Below, one piece after another: positions 26,280 through 37,393 of a stretch of 64,000 nt of DNA. The notes below the pieces were generated by a model. It did no database searches, was not told where the DNA came from, and saw only the letters and a program-made list of their open reading frames with translations. Source of the stretch: Qipengyuania citrea (GTDB lineage Bacteria > Pseudomonadota > Alphaproteobacteria > Sphingomonadales > Sphingomonadaceae); contig NZ_WTYG01000001.1 of assembly GCF_009828015.1 (NCBI RefSeq), positions 434,001-498,000 on the forward strand. Direction: 5' to 3'. The position numbers and the translations under genes were made by a program. How positions within the stretch are numbered: the stretch's first letter is position 1; the number at the start of each line of letters is the position of its first letter.

Positions 26280-27299
26280 TCAGGCCACGGCAGGCTCGAG
26301 CATCCGCAGCGTCCGCGCGCTGGCATCCAGTTCGACCGGGACATTGACCGGCAGGCACAGCTGGTTGCGCACGTGACCGCTGTTGAAGCCGGTTACCACC
26401 GGGATGCCCAGCGGGGCGAGATGAGCGCCAAGCACGTCGTCCAGCGTGAACGTCCGCGCATCGGCATCGCCCGCGCTGCAGCGGGTGCACTGGCCGAACA
26501 CGACGCCCGCCAGCCGGTCCAGCACGCCTGCCAGCTGCAATTGCTGAAGCATGCGGTCGATCCGGTAGGGTTCTTCGTTGATATCTTCGAGAAACAGGAC
26601 CGCCCCGTCGAAGTCAGGCAGCCAGCCGGTACCCATCATGGTCGACAGGATGGTGAGATTGCCGCCGAGCAGCCGGCCCCGGGCGACCCCGGGGACGAGC
26701 GAGCGGGCGGGCCGACCCGCGGCATCCTCGGCCACCGCGCCGCCGAGCACGGGCGCCGTGCCCGCAAAGGCGATACGCCACAGGCTCTCCCAGCTTGCGT
26801 GGTCCCACCGGCTCGCCGCATTGGGGCCATGGAGCGTCGCAAACCCGGCGCGCGCGGCAATCGCCATGTGCAGCGCCGTCGTGTCGCTATACCCGATCAG
26901 CAGTTTCGGATTGGCGCGAATGGTCGCCCAGTCGAGCAGCGGCAGGATCCGCGCCCCGCCCCAGCCGCCGCGCACCGCGAAGATCGCGCGCACCTCCGCG
27001 TCGGCGAACATCGTATCGAGATCCGCGGCACGGTCGGCGTCGGTCCCGGCCAGATAGCCATGCTGGTCGCCGACATGGCTGGCGAGTTTGGGAACCAGCC
27101 CCATGCCGGAGATCCAGTGAACGGCCCGGTCGAGTTCTGCGGGCAATGTGACCGCGCTAGCCGGGGCGACCAGGCCGACCGTATCCCCCGGCCGCAGCCG
27201 GGGCGGCATGGCGCTGGCTCGCGCCGCCAGTCCCGATGGCATCAGTGCCGATCCCGCGAGCCCGCCGAGCAGGCCGAGCGCGCCGCGCCGTCCGATCAT
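26280..27299 (-). CDS. LD-carboxypeptidase (S66 family, LdcA-like)
   Basis: Removes the terminal D-Ala from tetrapeptides during peptidoglycan recycling. The 339 residues start with a Tat-like or hydrophobic signal (MIGRRGALGLLGGLAGSAL) and then show S66 motifs: RPGDTVGLVAPAS, AIFAVRGGWGGARIL, nucleophile-containing IGYSDTTALH, GGNLTILSTMMGT and FLEDINEEPYRIDRML. The signal suggests export, unlike cytosolic E. coli LdcA. The ATG overlaps the cdd stop as ATGA. Confidence 0.92.
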   Translation of the reverse strand: MIGRRGALGLLGGLAGSALMPSGLAARASAMPPRLRPGDTVGLVAPASAVTLPAELDRAVHWISGMGLVPKLASHVGDQHGYLAGTDADRAADLDTMFADAEVRAIFAVRGGWGGARILPLLDWATIRANPKLLIGYSDTTALHMAIAARAGFATLHGPNAASRWDHASWESLWRIAFAGTAPVLGGAVAEDAAGRPARSLVPGVARGRLLGGNLTILSTMMGTGWLPDFDGAVLFLEDINEEPYRIDRMLQQLQLAGVLDRLAGVVFGQCTRCSAGDADARTFTLDDVLGAHLAPLGIPVVTGFNSGHVRNQLCLPVNVPVELDASARTLRMLEPAVA

Positions 27300-27700
27300 G
27301 TCAGGCTGGCGGGGCCGAAAGCATGCGGCAGCAGGGCCGACAGTTTCACCCGCACCACCTCGTCGGCGCCCACGCACAGAATGTCGGGGTCGGTCCCGCC
27401 CAGCTGCGCCAGTTCGTTGAGCACTTGCCGGCAGCGCCCGCAGGGCGTGATCGGGTCTGCCGCAGGGCCGGTCACCGCGACTGCCTGAAGCCCGCCGCGC
27501 AGCCCGTCGGCCATCGCTTTCGATACCGCGATGGTTTCGGCGCACAGCGCCAGGCCATAGCTGGCATTCTCGACATTGGTCCCGGTGACCACGCTGCCAT
27601 CGGCAAACCGCAGCGCGGCACCCACCGCGAATCCGGAATAGGGGGAATAGGAATGGCGCGCGGCTGCGCGCGCGGCTCCGATCAGGTCGTCGTCGGTCAT
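27296..27700 (-). CDS. cdd: cytidine deaminase
   Basis: Deaminates cytidine and deoxycytidine to uridine forms in pyrimidine salvage. The 134-residue homotetrameric type has YSPYSGFAVGAAL, TNVENASYGLALCAETIA (zinc ligand Cys and catalytic Glu in CAE) and PCGRCRQVLNE (two zinc Cys). It sits inside a wall-metabolism operon, just downstream of the GH25-like gene and overlapping the LD-carboxypeptidase. Confidence 0.97.
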   Translation of the reverse strand: MTDDDLIGAARAAARHSYSPYSGFAVGAALRFADGSVVTGTNVENASYGLALCAETIAVSKAMADGLRGGLQAVAVTGPAADPITPCGRCRQVLNELAQLGGTDPDILCVGADEVVRVKLSALLPHAFGPASLT

Positions 27701-27710
27701 CTCGTCATCC

Positions 27711-28445
27711 TCATGGCCGCACGATCACCCAGCGCAGCGGCTGCTGCGCGGCCTCGGTCTTGTACCAGCGGTTGGCCGTCCACATCAGCCACGGTCGCAT
27801 CGCGTAGTCGGGTTCGAACCAGCTGCGGGTGAGCCACAATTGCCGGTCGAACCGCCGCGAGGGCGCATAGGCCTGCTCGAATTCCTCGTCCGGGCCGAGG
27901 ATCGCCGGCTTCCCGCTGTGCGCTTCGATCTGGTTGACCAGCGTCGTCAGCTCGCTCTGCACCGCCGCGTCCGAAACGCGCGCCGGACAGTCCTCCGCGG
28001 TCGTCTCCAACAGGATCGCGGGAGGCAGCAGGTCGCCGTCGCGCGGCACCATGGTGACGAAATTGGCCGATTGCCCGTCGGCCACGGTACAGGGGTCGAA
28101 ACGATGCGCCGCGCCGACCGCCAGGCCGGCATTGCGCGCGCGGGCGAAGTTCTGTGCGAAGGCGATATCGCCCCGCCCCGCCCCATCGCTCGCCTCGAGA
28201 TAGACGAACCGCGCGCCCAGACCCGCCAGAGTGTCGAAATCCACCGCCCCGTCGCCTGCGCTGACCAGCGCACCCTGGTCGGGCCAGGCGCTCTCGTCGG
28301 GACGCCAGCTGCGCGCTTCGTACCACGCATAGCCGGCTGCGATTGCCGCGACCAGCAGCGCGACCAGCCACGCCTTGCCAGCAGCGGAAAACCCGCGGGA
28401 CCTGCGCGGCGAACGGCGCCGGCGCGGGGATTTGCCCACCGCCAT
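27711..28445 (-). CDS. membrane-anchored GH25 (lysozyme)-like protein, catalytic motif altered
   Basis: A 244-residue protein with a very basic N-terminus (RRRRSPRRSR), one membrane anchor (AWLVALLVAAIAAGYAW) and a periplasmic GH25-like domain. It shows VDFDTLAGLGARFVYLEASDG, NFARARNAGLAVGAAHRFDPC and C-terminal WTANRWYKTEAAQQ. GH25 muramidases use an Asp-x-Glu pair after the third strand. Here that place reads LPPAILLETTAEDCP, so the pair is not obvious. It may be an inactive or re-tooled peptidoglycan binder. It starts 3 bases after the UPF0262 stop. Confidence 0.7.
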   Translation of the reverse strand: MAVGKSPRRRRSPRRSRGFSAAGKAWLVALLVAAIAAGYAWYEARSWRPDESAWPDQGALVSAGDGAVDFDTLAGLGARFVYLEASDGAGRGDIAFAQNFARARNAGLAVGAAHRFDPCTVADGQSANFVTMVPRDGDLLPPAILLETTAEDCPARVSDAAVQSELTTLVNQIEAHSGKPAILGPDEEFEQAYAPSRRFDRQLWLTRSWFEPDYAMRPWLMWTANRWYKTEAAQQPLRWVIVRP

Positions 28446-28448
28446 CCC

Positions 28449-28952
28449 TCAGCCCTTGATATGCAGGACGCAGATCAGCGTGAACAACCGCCGCGCGGTG
28501 GCGAAATCGGTCTCGATCTTGCCCTCCAGCCGTTCGATCAGCAGTTCTGCGGCGCTGTTGTGGACCCCGCGGCGGGCCATATCGATGGTTTCGATTTCCG
28601 CCGGGGTCGCCTTGCGGATCGCCTGGTAATAGCTGTCGCAGATCGCGAAATATTCGCGGATCGGCCGGCGGAAACGGGCGAGGCCAAGCAGCAGCTCCTC
28701 CACTAGGCGCTCCTCCTCGTCGGCGATTTCCATCAGCAGGCGGCCGTCGCGCACGGCCAGCTTGAGGCGATAGGGCCCGCTGGCCCCGCGCTCGACCGCG
28801 CGCAGCGGCTTGAAGCTGTTTTCCTCGATCAGGTCGAAGATCGCAATCCGGCGTTCCTGCTCGATATCGGCATTGCGCCAGATGATCGTTTCCTCATCGA
28901 GCTCGATATGCGCGATGCGATGAGTGTCCGGAGAGGGTGCGGAATCGGTCAT
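28449..28952 (-). CDS. UPF0262 family protein
   Basis: A 167-residue soluble protein of a family found in alphaproteobacteria and of unknown function. Characteristic segments are EERRIAIFDL-like QERRIAIFDLIEENSF, LVEELLLGLARFRRPIREYF and ETIDMARRGVHNSAAELL. The ATG at 28952 (MTDSAPS) fits the family start. It is first in a four-gene unit with the GH25-like gene, cdd and LD-carboxypeptidase, and divergent from dnaB. Confidence 0.88.
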   Translation of the reverse strand: MTDSAPSPDTHRIAHIELDEETIIWRNADIEQERRIAIFDLIEENSFKPLRAVERGASGPYRLKLAVRDGRLLMEIADEEERLVEELLLGLARFRRPIREYFAICDSYYQAIRKATPAEIETIDMARRGVHNSAAELLIERLEGKIETDFATARRLFTLICVLHIKG

Positions 28953-29080
28953 GCTTGCGCCCGCTTTCGCAGAGATAGGCGGGGTGCGGCAAGGGGTTGG
29001 CGCAGTGTCCCCACTATCCACAGCCGCCGTGACCCCTTTGCAACTTGCCAGCAGGGTGCGCGGCCATGCATCAGGGGGCG

Positions 29081-30601
29081 ATGGCCGAAACCGATCTTCT
29101 TTTCCCCGCCGACGATTCGACTGACACGAAACCGGCGAAGGGCCCCGTCCTGCCCGCCAACCTCGAAGCCGAAGCCGCGTTCCTCGGGGCCGTGCTGATC
29201 GACAACAAGGTGATCGAGGAACTGACCACGCCGCTCATGGCGGAGCATTTCCACGAACCTGTCCACCAGCGCATCTACGAACGCGTGCTGCGGCTGCTCG
29301 ATCGCAATTCGGTGGCCACTCCGGTTACGCTCAAGCCCTATTTCGAAAGCGACGAAGCGCTCAAGCAGCTCGGCGGGGTGACCTATCTCGCGCAGCTGAC
29401 CGCCGACGGGCAGGGCCTGCTGCATCCGCGCGAACTGGCCGAGCAGATCTACGACCTCGCGCTGCTACGGCAATTGGTCAGCGTGGGGCGCAATCTGGTC
29501 GAGGGCGCGCTCGATACCTCGGACGAAGTCGAGCCGCTGCGCAAGATCGAGCAGGCCGAAGCCGATCTCTACCGGGTAGCGGAAGGCGCCACCACCGGCA
29601 GCGAGGCGCAGTCGTTCCGCAAGGCGGCCTTCGGCGCGCTCGAAGTCGTGCAGGCGGCGATGAATTCGGGCGGACGGTTTTCGGGCAAGACCACCGGGCT
29701 CGACACGATCAACGACAAGACCTCGGGCCTGCACAACTCGGACCTCGTGATCCTTGCCGGGCGTCCGGCGATGGGCAAGACCTCGCTCGCCACCAACATC
29801 GCCTTTAACGCCGCACGCCGGCTGATGGACGACCAGAAGGCGGGTATCGAGGTGGGCAAGTCGACCGGCGCGGGCGTCGCCTTCTTCAGCCTCGAAATGA
29901 GCGCCGACCAGCTGGCGACGCGTATCCTTGCCGAACAGGCCGAGATCTCGAGCGAGAAGCTGCGTTCGGGCAAGCTCAGCCGCGAAGAGTTCCAGCGTCT
30001 GAGCTTTGCCAGCCAGGAACTGACCGACCTTCCGCTGTATATCGACGACACCCCCGCGCTGACCATCGGCGCGCTGCGCACGCGCGCCCGGCGGCTCAAA
30101 CGGCGGCACGACATCGGGCTGGTCATCGTCGACTATCTGCAATTGCTGCAGGGTTCGGGCCGCGCCAGCGACAACCGCGTGAACGAAATCTCGGAAATCA
30201 GCCGGGGCCTGAAGACGCTGGCGAAGGAACTGCACGTCCCCGTCATCGCGCTGTCGCAGCTCAGCCGTCAGGTCGAACAGCGCGACGACAAGCGTCCGCA
30301 GCTGTCCGATCTGCGCGAGTCGGGATCGATCGAGCAGGATGCCGACATGGTGTGGTTCATCTTCCGTGCCGAATATTATCACAACGCGCTCAAGCCCGAC
30401 ACGCCCGACGAAACATCGTCGGAAGAAGTGCGGATGAAATATGCCGAATGGGAAGCCCGGCACCTGGAACTGGTCAACAAGGCGACGCTGATCGTGGCCA
30501 AGCAGCGGCATGGCTCGACCGGGAATGTCCCGCTGCTGTTCCACAGCGAGTTCACCAAGTTCTCCAGCCCCGAGATCCGTCACTACGAGGATTACGAGTA
30601 G
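29081..30601 (+). CDS. dnaB: replicative DNA helicase DnaB
   Basis: Hexameric 5'-3' helicase of the replisome. The 506 residues have an N-terminal helical domain (NLEAEAAFLGAVLIDNKVIEEL) and a RecA-like C-domain with Walker A GRPAMGKTS near 227, FFSLEMSADQLATRIL, Walker B LVIVDYLQLLQGSG and SQLSRQVEQRDDKRPQLSDL. No intein is present. Start choice is open: ATG at 29066 and TTG at 29045 are in frame. ATG 29081 (MAETDLLF) follows CAGGGGGCG. Confidence 0.96.
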   Translation: MAETDLLFPADDSTDTKPAKGPVLPANLEAEAAFLGAVLIDNKVIEELTTPLMAEHFHEPVHQRIYERVLRLLDRNSVATPVTLKPYFESDEALKQLGGVTYLAQLTADGQGLLHPRELAEQIYDLALLRQLVSVGRNLVEGALDTSDEVEPLRKIEQAEADLYRVAEGATTGSEAQSFRKAAFGALEVVQAAMNSGGRFSGKTTGLDTINDKTSGLHNSDLVILAGRPAMGKTSLATNIAFNAARRLMDDQKAGIEVGKSTGAGVAFFSLEMSADQLATRILAEQAEISSEKLRSGKLSREEFQRLSFASQELTDLPLYIDDTPALTIGALRTRARRLKRRHDIGLVIVDYLQLLQGSGRASDNRVNEISEISRGLKTLAKELHVPVIALSQLSRQVEQRDDKRPQLSDLRESGSIEQDADMVWFIFRAEYYHNALKPDTPDETSSEEVRMKYAEWEARHLELVNKATLIVAKQRHGSTGNVPLLFHSEFTKFSSPEIRHYEDYE

Positions 30602-30602
30602 A

Positions 30603-31790
30603 TCAGATCCCGAGGTTGAGCCGCCGGGTCACGGTATAGTCCAGGACCGACACGAGCACCCAGCCCGCGCCCCAGCGAATGCGGTTGAACAGCGTGCTGC
30701 GCTGGGCGTGCAGCGCGGGCGTGATCTCCTCGGAAGCGGCGATCTGGTGCGCTATGAATTCGCGCATCCGTTCGGCCAGCGCGGCGTCTTCGATCCGCAG
30801 CATGATTTCCAGATTGAGGTAGAGGCTGCGCATGTCGAAATTGGCGCTGCCGAGGTAAACCGCATCGTCCAGTACCAGCAGCTTGGTGTGCAGCTTGCAG
30901 GGGGAAAATTCCCAGATCCGCGCCTTGCGCTTGAGCAGGTAGCGATACAGCGAACGGGTTGCGCCCAGCGTCGCGCCATTGTCGCTCTTGGCCGCCATCA
31001 GCAGCCGCGCCCGCCCCGTCTTCGCGACCCGCGCGATCCGCCGCAGCAGCGTGTAGGGCGGCGAGAAATAGGCCATGAAGATGTCCAGCTTCCGCGCCTG
31101 AGAAAGGTCGCGGGTGACGCTGCGGGCCCAGCTCGACAGCCCGCGCGTGGGCCCACCGACCAGCCAGCGGACGGCCCCCTCCCCGTCACGCCATTCCCAT
31201 TGCGAAACCGCCCGGCGAATGGCGCGGAAATGCGGCGCGTCGTCATCGGTCCAGTCGACCAGCCGCGCGAACCAGTCGTTGAGGCCGGCAACCGCGTCCC
31301 CTTCGAGCGCGATGGCAAGATCGTTCCACCCGTTCTGTTCGGGGGGGGCGAAATAGTCGTCCTCGATATTGAAACCGCCGAACAGTGCGCGCTCGCCATC
31401 AGCGATCACCATCTTCTGATGGTTGCGGATGAGATAGCGCAGCCCGATCCGCGGGCTGAAGCAGAAATAGCGTCCCCCGGCATCGACCAGCGGCTGGAGG
31501 AAGCGGTCCGATGCCGACGCGCCGAAGCTGTCGAGGATGAGCGTGACCGCCACCCCGCGCCGCGCCGCCGCACACAGCGCATCGCGCAGCTCGGACGAAA
31601 CCTCGTCTTCGGCGAAGATGTAGAAGCAGATATCGAGCGTGGTGGTGGCCGAGCCGACGAGATCCATCAGCGCGCGGCGGCGGTCGTCGCCGCCGGGATA
31701 GAACACCAGCGAATGTCCCTGCGCCTCGAGCGCAAACGGCTCCGGATCGCGATAGACCGCCGTGGTTTCGGAAACGCTTGCCTCAGCCAT
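30603..31790 (-). CDS. phospholipase D-like / cardiolipin synthase-type protein
   Basis: A 395-residue PLD-superfamily phosphatidyltransferase with two HKD sites: NHQKMVIADGERALFGGFN (about residue 124) and LHTKLLVLDDAVYLGSANFD (about 297). Two HKDs suit cardiolipin synthase activity or related phospholipid transfer. No N-terminal membrane helices are seen, but a hydrophobic C-terminal patch (GAGWVLVSVLDY) may touch the membrane. The stop is one base from the dnaB stop on the opposite strand. Confidence 0.88.
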   Translation of the reverse strand: MAEASVSETTAVYRDPEPFALEAQGHSLVFYPGGDDRRRALMDLVGSATTTLDICFYIFAEDEVSSELRDALCAAARRGVAVTLILDSFGASASDRFLQPLVDAGGRYFCFSPRIGLRYLIRNHQKMVIADGERALFGGFNIEDDYFAPPEQNGWNDLAIALEGDAVAGLNDWFARLVDWTDDDAPHFRAIRRAVSQWEWRDGEGAVRWLVGGPTRGLSSWARSVTRDLSQARKLDIFMAYFSPPYTLLRRIARVAKTGRARLLMAAKSDNGATLGATRSLYRYLLKRKARIWEFSPCKLHTKLLVLDDAVYLGSANFDMRSLYLNLEIMLRIEDAALAERMREFIAHQIAASEEITPALHAQRSTLFNRIRWGAGWVLVSVLDYTVTRRLNLGI

Positions 31791-31831
31791 TGGGGATGCG
31801 CCTTAGCGCGCCCGGCGGTCGGCGCAAATCC

Positions 31832-31860
31832 TTGACTGCCGGCAGGCAAAAGCCTAAGAG
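31832..31860 (+). promoter_or_regulatory. sigma-70-type promoter of rpoZ
   Basis: TTGACT (31832-31837), a 17-base spacer and TAAGAG (31855-31860). The predicted start of transcription is near 31867, giving a leader of about 36 bases before the rpoZ ATG. Confidence 0.6.
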
Positions 31861-31902
31861 CCGCGCTTTCCCGGAATCACTTGATTTGCATCGGAGTGCC
31901 CC

Positions 31903-32247
31903 ATGGCGCGCGTTACTGTCGAAGACTGCGTAGACAAGGTCCCCAACCGTTTCGACCTCGTCCTGCTGGCTGCCCAGCGGGCCCGCGAGATTTCCGGCGG
32001 TGCGGAACTGACTGTCGATCGCGATCGCGACAAGAACCCGGTCGTCGCGCTGCGCGAAATCGCCGAACAGACGGTCAAGCCGAAGGAACTGCACGAAGCT
32101 GCGGTTACCAATCTGCAGAAGATCCTGCCCGACGACGATGACGAGATGGACGAAGTCGGCTCGCTCAGCCAGTCGGCCGAAGCGCTGCGGATCACCGCTT
32201 CGGCGCCGACGCGTTCGACCTCGATCGGGGCCGATTACGAGGGCTGA
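31903..32247 (+). CDS. rpoZ: RNA polymerase omega subunit
   Basis: Small subunit that helps assemble RNA polymerase and is a known ppGpp-binding partner in some bacteria. The 114 residues start [20 protein letters not shown], the omega signature, followed by [11 protein letters not shown] and [13 protein letters not shown] promoter and a terminator flank it, so it is probably its own transcription unit. Confidence 0.97.
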   Translation: MARVTVEDCVDKVPNRFDLVLLAAQRAREISGGAELTVDRDRDKNPVVALREIAEQTVKPKELHEAAVTNLQKILPDDDDEMDEVGSLSQSAEALRITASAPTRSTSIGADYEG

Positions 32248-32274
32248 CACGCCGGCAGTATTGGCGAATTGTGG

Positions 32275-32302
32275 AAAGGCCGCCCCGGGGGCGGCCTTTT
32301 TG
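32275..32302 (+). terminator. Rho-independent terminator after rpoZ
   Basis: AAAGGCCGCCCC pairs with GGGGCGGCCTTT around a minimal loop and ends in TTTTTG, 28 bases past the rpoZ stop. Confidence 0.9.
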
Positions 32303-32354
32303 CGTTGCGGCATGGCTTGTGCCGCCTGTAGCCTGCGCCGCGACAGGAGGCGTG

Positions 32355-33536
32355 ATGAGCGACGTGGTTGAAGGCGTGGGAACCGGGGTCGAAGGGGGTC
32401 TGTTCGCCAGGGCGGTATCGCCCCGCACGGGTGGCGAAGCGCCGACCGCCAAGGGCCATTTCGCCGAAGGGGCGTGCCTCAATTGCGGCACGCAGCTGGT
32501 GGGCAGCCATTGCCATCAATGCGGCCAGCAGGCCCATCTCCACCGGACGCTGAGCGCCTTCGCCCACGATATCGCGCATGGGGCGATCCATTTCGACGGC
32601 AAGACCTGGCGGACGCTGCCGATGCTGGTGTTCAAGCCGGGCGAGCTGACGCGCCGCTATATCGATGGCGAGCGAACCCGATTCGTCAGCCCGATGGCGC
32701 TGTTCCTGTTCACCATTTTCCTGATGTTCGCCGTATTCCAGATCGCGGGGATCAGCGCCCCTACCGATCTCACCGGCGACAAGAGCCTGCAGCTGAGCGA
32801 GCTTACCGAAGAACAGGCCGAGCGGCTCGAATCCCGGCGCGACACGCTGGCCGAGCGGGCGGCGGACCCGGACGCCACCGAAGCGCAGCGCAATCGCGCC
32901 GAAGAGGCGCTGGCCGAAGTCGAAGCGCAGCTCGAAGCGCTGGAGCAGGCCCGCACCGAACTGCCTTTCCTGGCTGACGGGACCGAACGAACCGGCGCCG
33001 AGGCGGGTTCGGAGGAAGTTGCGAACAAGACCCCCGGCAGCGAGAGGGACGCGGAAATCGCCGTGGATGCAAGCGACATCCGCAATTGGGAAGGCGATCT
33101 GGAGAACACCGACTGGTTCCGGGCGGGGGTCGAAAAGTGGCGCAAGAACCCGGGCCTGATGCTCTACAAGTTGCAGACCAATTTCTACAAGTTCAGCTGG
33201 TTGCTGATCCCGCTGTCGATCCCGTTCGTATGGCTCATCTTCGCCTGGAAGCGCGGTTTCCGCGCGTATGACCATGCCATTTTCGTCACCTATTCGCTCA
33301 GCTTCATGACGATGCTGATCCTGGCGATCGTGCTTGCCGGCATAGCTGGTCTGTCGCCCGGCTATGTCGCGCTGGCATCGCTGCTGATCCCGCCAATCCA
33401 TATCTACAAGCACTTGCGCGGCACTTACCCGCTGTCGCGCTTCTCGGCCCTTTGGCGGCTGGGGGTGATGAGCTTCCTGATCGTCGTCATCCTCGGATTG
33501 TTCGCCATGTTGCTGATGCTGCTCGGCCTGTCCTGA
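32355..33536 (+). CDS. DUF3667 membrane protein with zinc ribbon
   Basis: A 393-residue inner-membrane protein of DUF3667, unknown function. An N-terminal Cys4 zinc ribbon, CLNCGTQLVGSHCHQCGQ (Cys 41, 44, 53, 56), is followed by HRTLSAFAHDIAHGAIHFDGK and a first membrane helix (ALFLFTIFLMFAVFQIAG). An acidic/Gln-rich coiled-coil-like segment (about 140-200, EEQAERLESRRDTLAERAAD) follows, then three or four more C-terminal helices. The ATG follows AGGAGG by 5 bases. Confidence 0.88.
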   Translation: MSDVVEGVGTGVEGGLFARAVSPRTGGEAPTAKGHFAEGACLNCGTQLVGSHCHQCGQQAHLHRTLSAFAHDIAHGAIHFDGKTWRTLPMLVFKPGELTRRYIDGERTRFVSPMALFLFTIFLMFAVFQIAGISAPTDLTGDKSLQLSELTEEQAERLESRRDTLAERAADPDATEAQRNRAEEALAEVEAQLEALEQARTELPFLADGTERTGAEAGSEEVANKTPGSERDAEIAVDASDIRNWEGDLENTDWFRAGVEKWRKNPGLMLYKLQTNFYKFSWLLIPLSIPFVWLIFAWKRGFRAYDHAIFVTYSLSFMTMLILAIVLAGIAGLSPGYVALASLLIPPIHIYKHLRGTYPLSRFSALWRLGVMSFLIVVILGLFAMLLMLLGLS

Positions 33537-33542
33537 GAAACG

Positions 33543-33576
33543 AAAAGGGCCGCCCGGTCATACCGGACGGCCCCTT
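33543..33576. terminator. bidirectional terminator between DUF3667 and ftsH
   Basis: AAAAGGGCCGCCCGG pairs with CCGGACGGCCCCTT around TCATA. The minus-strand tail TTTTCGTTT makes it a good ftsH terminator. In the plus direction it follows DUF3667 by 6 bases. Confidence 0.85.
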
Positions 33577-33600
33577 GTGTGCGGATGGGTTTCGCCTGCG

Positions 33601-35559
<1,959 letters not shown>

Positions 35560-35583
35560 GCGCGGGTTCCTTTCATCCCGGCC

Positions 35584-35611
35584 AATGTAGGATGCCGCGG
35601 GTGAATGGCAA
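35584..35611 (-). promoter_or_regulatory. candidate ftsH promoter
   Basis: On the minus strand TTGCCA (35611-35606), a 16-base spacer and TACATT (35589-35584), directly upstream of the ftsH ribosome site. Spacing is one base short of ideal. Confidence 0.4.
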
Positions 35612-35639
35612 GTTGACCCGATGCGCGGAATTTCCGCTA

Positions 35640-36611
35640 TCAGGCAGCAATTCGCTCGATCAGCCAATAGGCCCCGACGATGCCGACCGGATAGGCGGCG
35701 GCGCGCAGGACCAGCGGTTCGTCCGCCGGCCGGATACGGCGCAGCAGCGCGAGGGCGGCGAGCACCGCCGTGACGACCAGCAATTGTCCGGCTTCCACGC
35801 CGATGTTGAAGCTGACCAACGCGGCGGGCACCTCGCCTTCGGGCAGCCCGATTTCGCGCAAGGCGCCTGCGAATCCGAAACCGTGCAGCAGGCCGAAGGC
35901 GAATGCCACGAGCCAGGGCAGGCGCTGGGTCAGCGTGCCGCGCGCCCCCCGGGCGATTTCGACCGCGAGGAACACGATCGACAGGGCAATCAACGCCTCC
36001 ACGACATCCTGCCGGATCCCGGCAAAGCCCAAAGTGACCGCCGCCAGCGTCAGCGAATGCGCGAGCGTGAAGGCCGTGGCGGCCTTGATCACCGGCCACG
36101 GCCGCCCGACCAGCAGGACCAGCGCGATGACGAACAGCAGGTGGTCCCATCCGGCCAGGATGTGATCAACCCCGATCGCGAAATAGCTGCGCCACACCTG
36201 CGCTGCGCCCGTCCTGGCCGTGATCGTCGCATAGGGCTCTTCCGGCGTGAGGCGGTGGACCTGTACCGGCCGTTCGCGCGGGGCGACGCGCAGGATCGCT
36301 TCGCCTTGCCCGGGAAAGGCCGGCCAGCCGAGCCGCTGCCCCGCGACGCTGCCGGTGCAGACCACCGGTGCACGGCCGACCACGGCAAGCGGAGCCATGT
36401 CGCGCTCTACCGGCCCCGCCAGCGCACAAGCGGCGGGCAGCTGCGGCACGGCGCTGCGTTCGTCGGCCGCGCTTGCGATCGGCTGCCGCCAGCCGAGCCG
36501 CCAGTTCGTCTCGTCGAGCTGCTCGAACTGGATCGCGACGGGACGCATTTCGTCAGCCAGCGCGGGGCTGGCCGCCAGCAGCAGGGCCAGCGCCGCAATC
36601 AGCCGGATCAT
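35640..36611 (-). CDS. HupE/UreJ family membrane protein
   Basis: A 323-residue protein with signal peptide ([13 protein letters not shown]), a periplasmic domain to about residue 140 and a C-terminal multi-helix HupE/UreJ-type domain. Family motifs are [52 protein letters not shown] and [10 protein letters not shown]. Classical HupE/UreJ are nickel-uptake proteins, but this two-domain form is not next to hydrogenase or urease genes and its cargo is unknown. The start overlaps the PPIase stop (ATGA). It is third in a coupled operon. Confidence 0.85.
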   Translation of the reverse strand: MIRLIAALALLLAASPALADEMRPVAIQFEQLDETNWRLGWRQPIASAADERSAVPQLPAACALAGPVERDMAPLAVVGRAPVVCTGSVAGQRLGWPAFPGQGEAILRVAPRERPVQVHRLTPEEPYATITARTGAAQVWRSYFAIGVDHILAGWDHLLFVIALVLLVGRPWPVIKAATAFTLAHSLTLAAVTLGFAGIRQDVVEALIALSIVFLAVEIARGARGTLTQRLPWLVAFAFGLLHGFGFAGALREIGLPEGEVPAALVSFNIGVEAGQLLVVTAVLAALALLRRIRPADEPLVLRAAAYPVGIVGAYWLIERIAA

Positions 36612-37393
36612 TCGATTGCGACCGTATAGGCCCCGCGCAGCAACGCGTAGGCCCGCTGGCGCCGCTCGGCGATGGTGGCCGCTCGCCAGTCGGCCTCGAT
36701 CCGGTCGCGGACCGCGCTCAGTTGCGGTGTCTGGCCCGCGTTACGGGTTTCCAAGCGGACGAGGTGCCAGCCATAGCCCGACGCGACCGGTCCCCGCCAT
36801 TCGCTCGAGGGTTCAAGCTCCGCCAGCCGCGCGGTGAACGCCTCGCCATAGGTGCCGCGTATCTGCGCGAGCGGCATCGCGACCGCCTTGGCGGGCAGGC
36901 TGATCGGCTCGCCCACCGGATCGCGCGATGCCAGAGCGCGGGCGGCAGCGGATTCGCTAGAGTAATAGACTTGCCTGAAGGTCAACCTGTCGCCCTCGCG
37001 GTATTTATCCGGATGCTTCGCGAGCCAGCGCTCGAGGTCCGCTTCGCTCGGTCGGGCCAAGGCGGCCTCGGCGCCAGCAAGCTCGTCCATCTTGGTGGCC
37101 AGACGCCGCCGGACGACCGCGTCGCCTTCATCGAGGCCCAGACGCAGCGCTTCGCGGTAGAGGACCTCTTCGCGCACCCAGCGCTCGATCGCACTGTCCA
37201 TTTCGGCGTCGGTGGGTGCGCGCCCCATCATCCGCTCGAAACCGAAAGCGATGCCGGCCTGCCGCTCGCGCGAAAGTTCGATCGTCCGGCTGGCCGGGTC
37301 GACCGGTTCGCCCACCAGTGCCAGCCCTGCCCAGATCACCGCCCCGGCGATCAGGAAATGCACCAGCGGGTCGCGCAGCCAATGCCGGATCAT
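36608..37393 (-). CDS. membrane-anchored parvulin-type peptidyl-prolyl isomerase
   Basis: A 261-residue PpiC/SurA-like foldase. One N-terminal membrane helix (PLVHFLIAGAVIWAGLALV) precedes a helical chaperone part (about 35-125) and a rotamase domain with RLTFRQVYYSS and VASGYGWHLVRLETR. It should act in the periplasm. It overlaps DUF3604 upstream and HupE downstream by ATGA. This suggests it folds one of the operon's own products. Confidence 0.85.
   Translation of the reverse strand: MIRHWLRDPLVHFLIAGAVIWAGLALVGEPVDPASRTIELSRERQAGIAFGFERMMGRAPTDAEMDSAIERWVREEVLYREALRLGLDEGDAVVRRRLATKMDELAGAEAALARPSEADLERWLAKHPDKYREGDRLTFRQVYYSSESAAARALASRDPVGEPISLPAKAVAMPLAQIRGTYGEAFTARLAELEPSSEWRGPVASGYGWHLVRLETRNAGQTPQLSAVRDRIEADWRAATIAERRQRAYALLRGAYTVAIE

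Noticed and set aside
35560-36150. N-terminal extension of ftsH into the HupE gene
   Set aside because: FtsH starts with its first membrane helix at 35559 with a good ribosome site; the extension is Arg-rich and antiparallel overlap does not apply since it covers HupE coding sequence in another frame.
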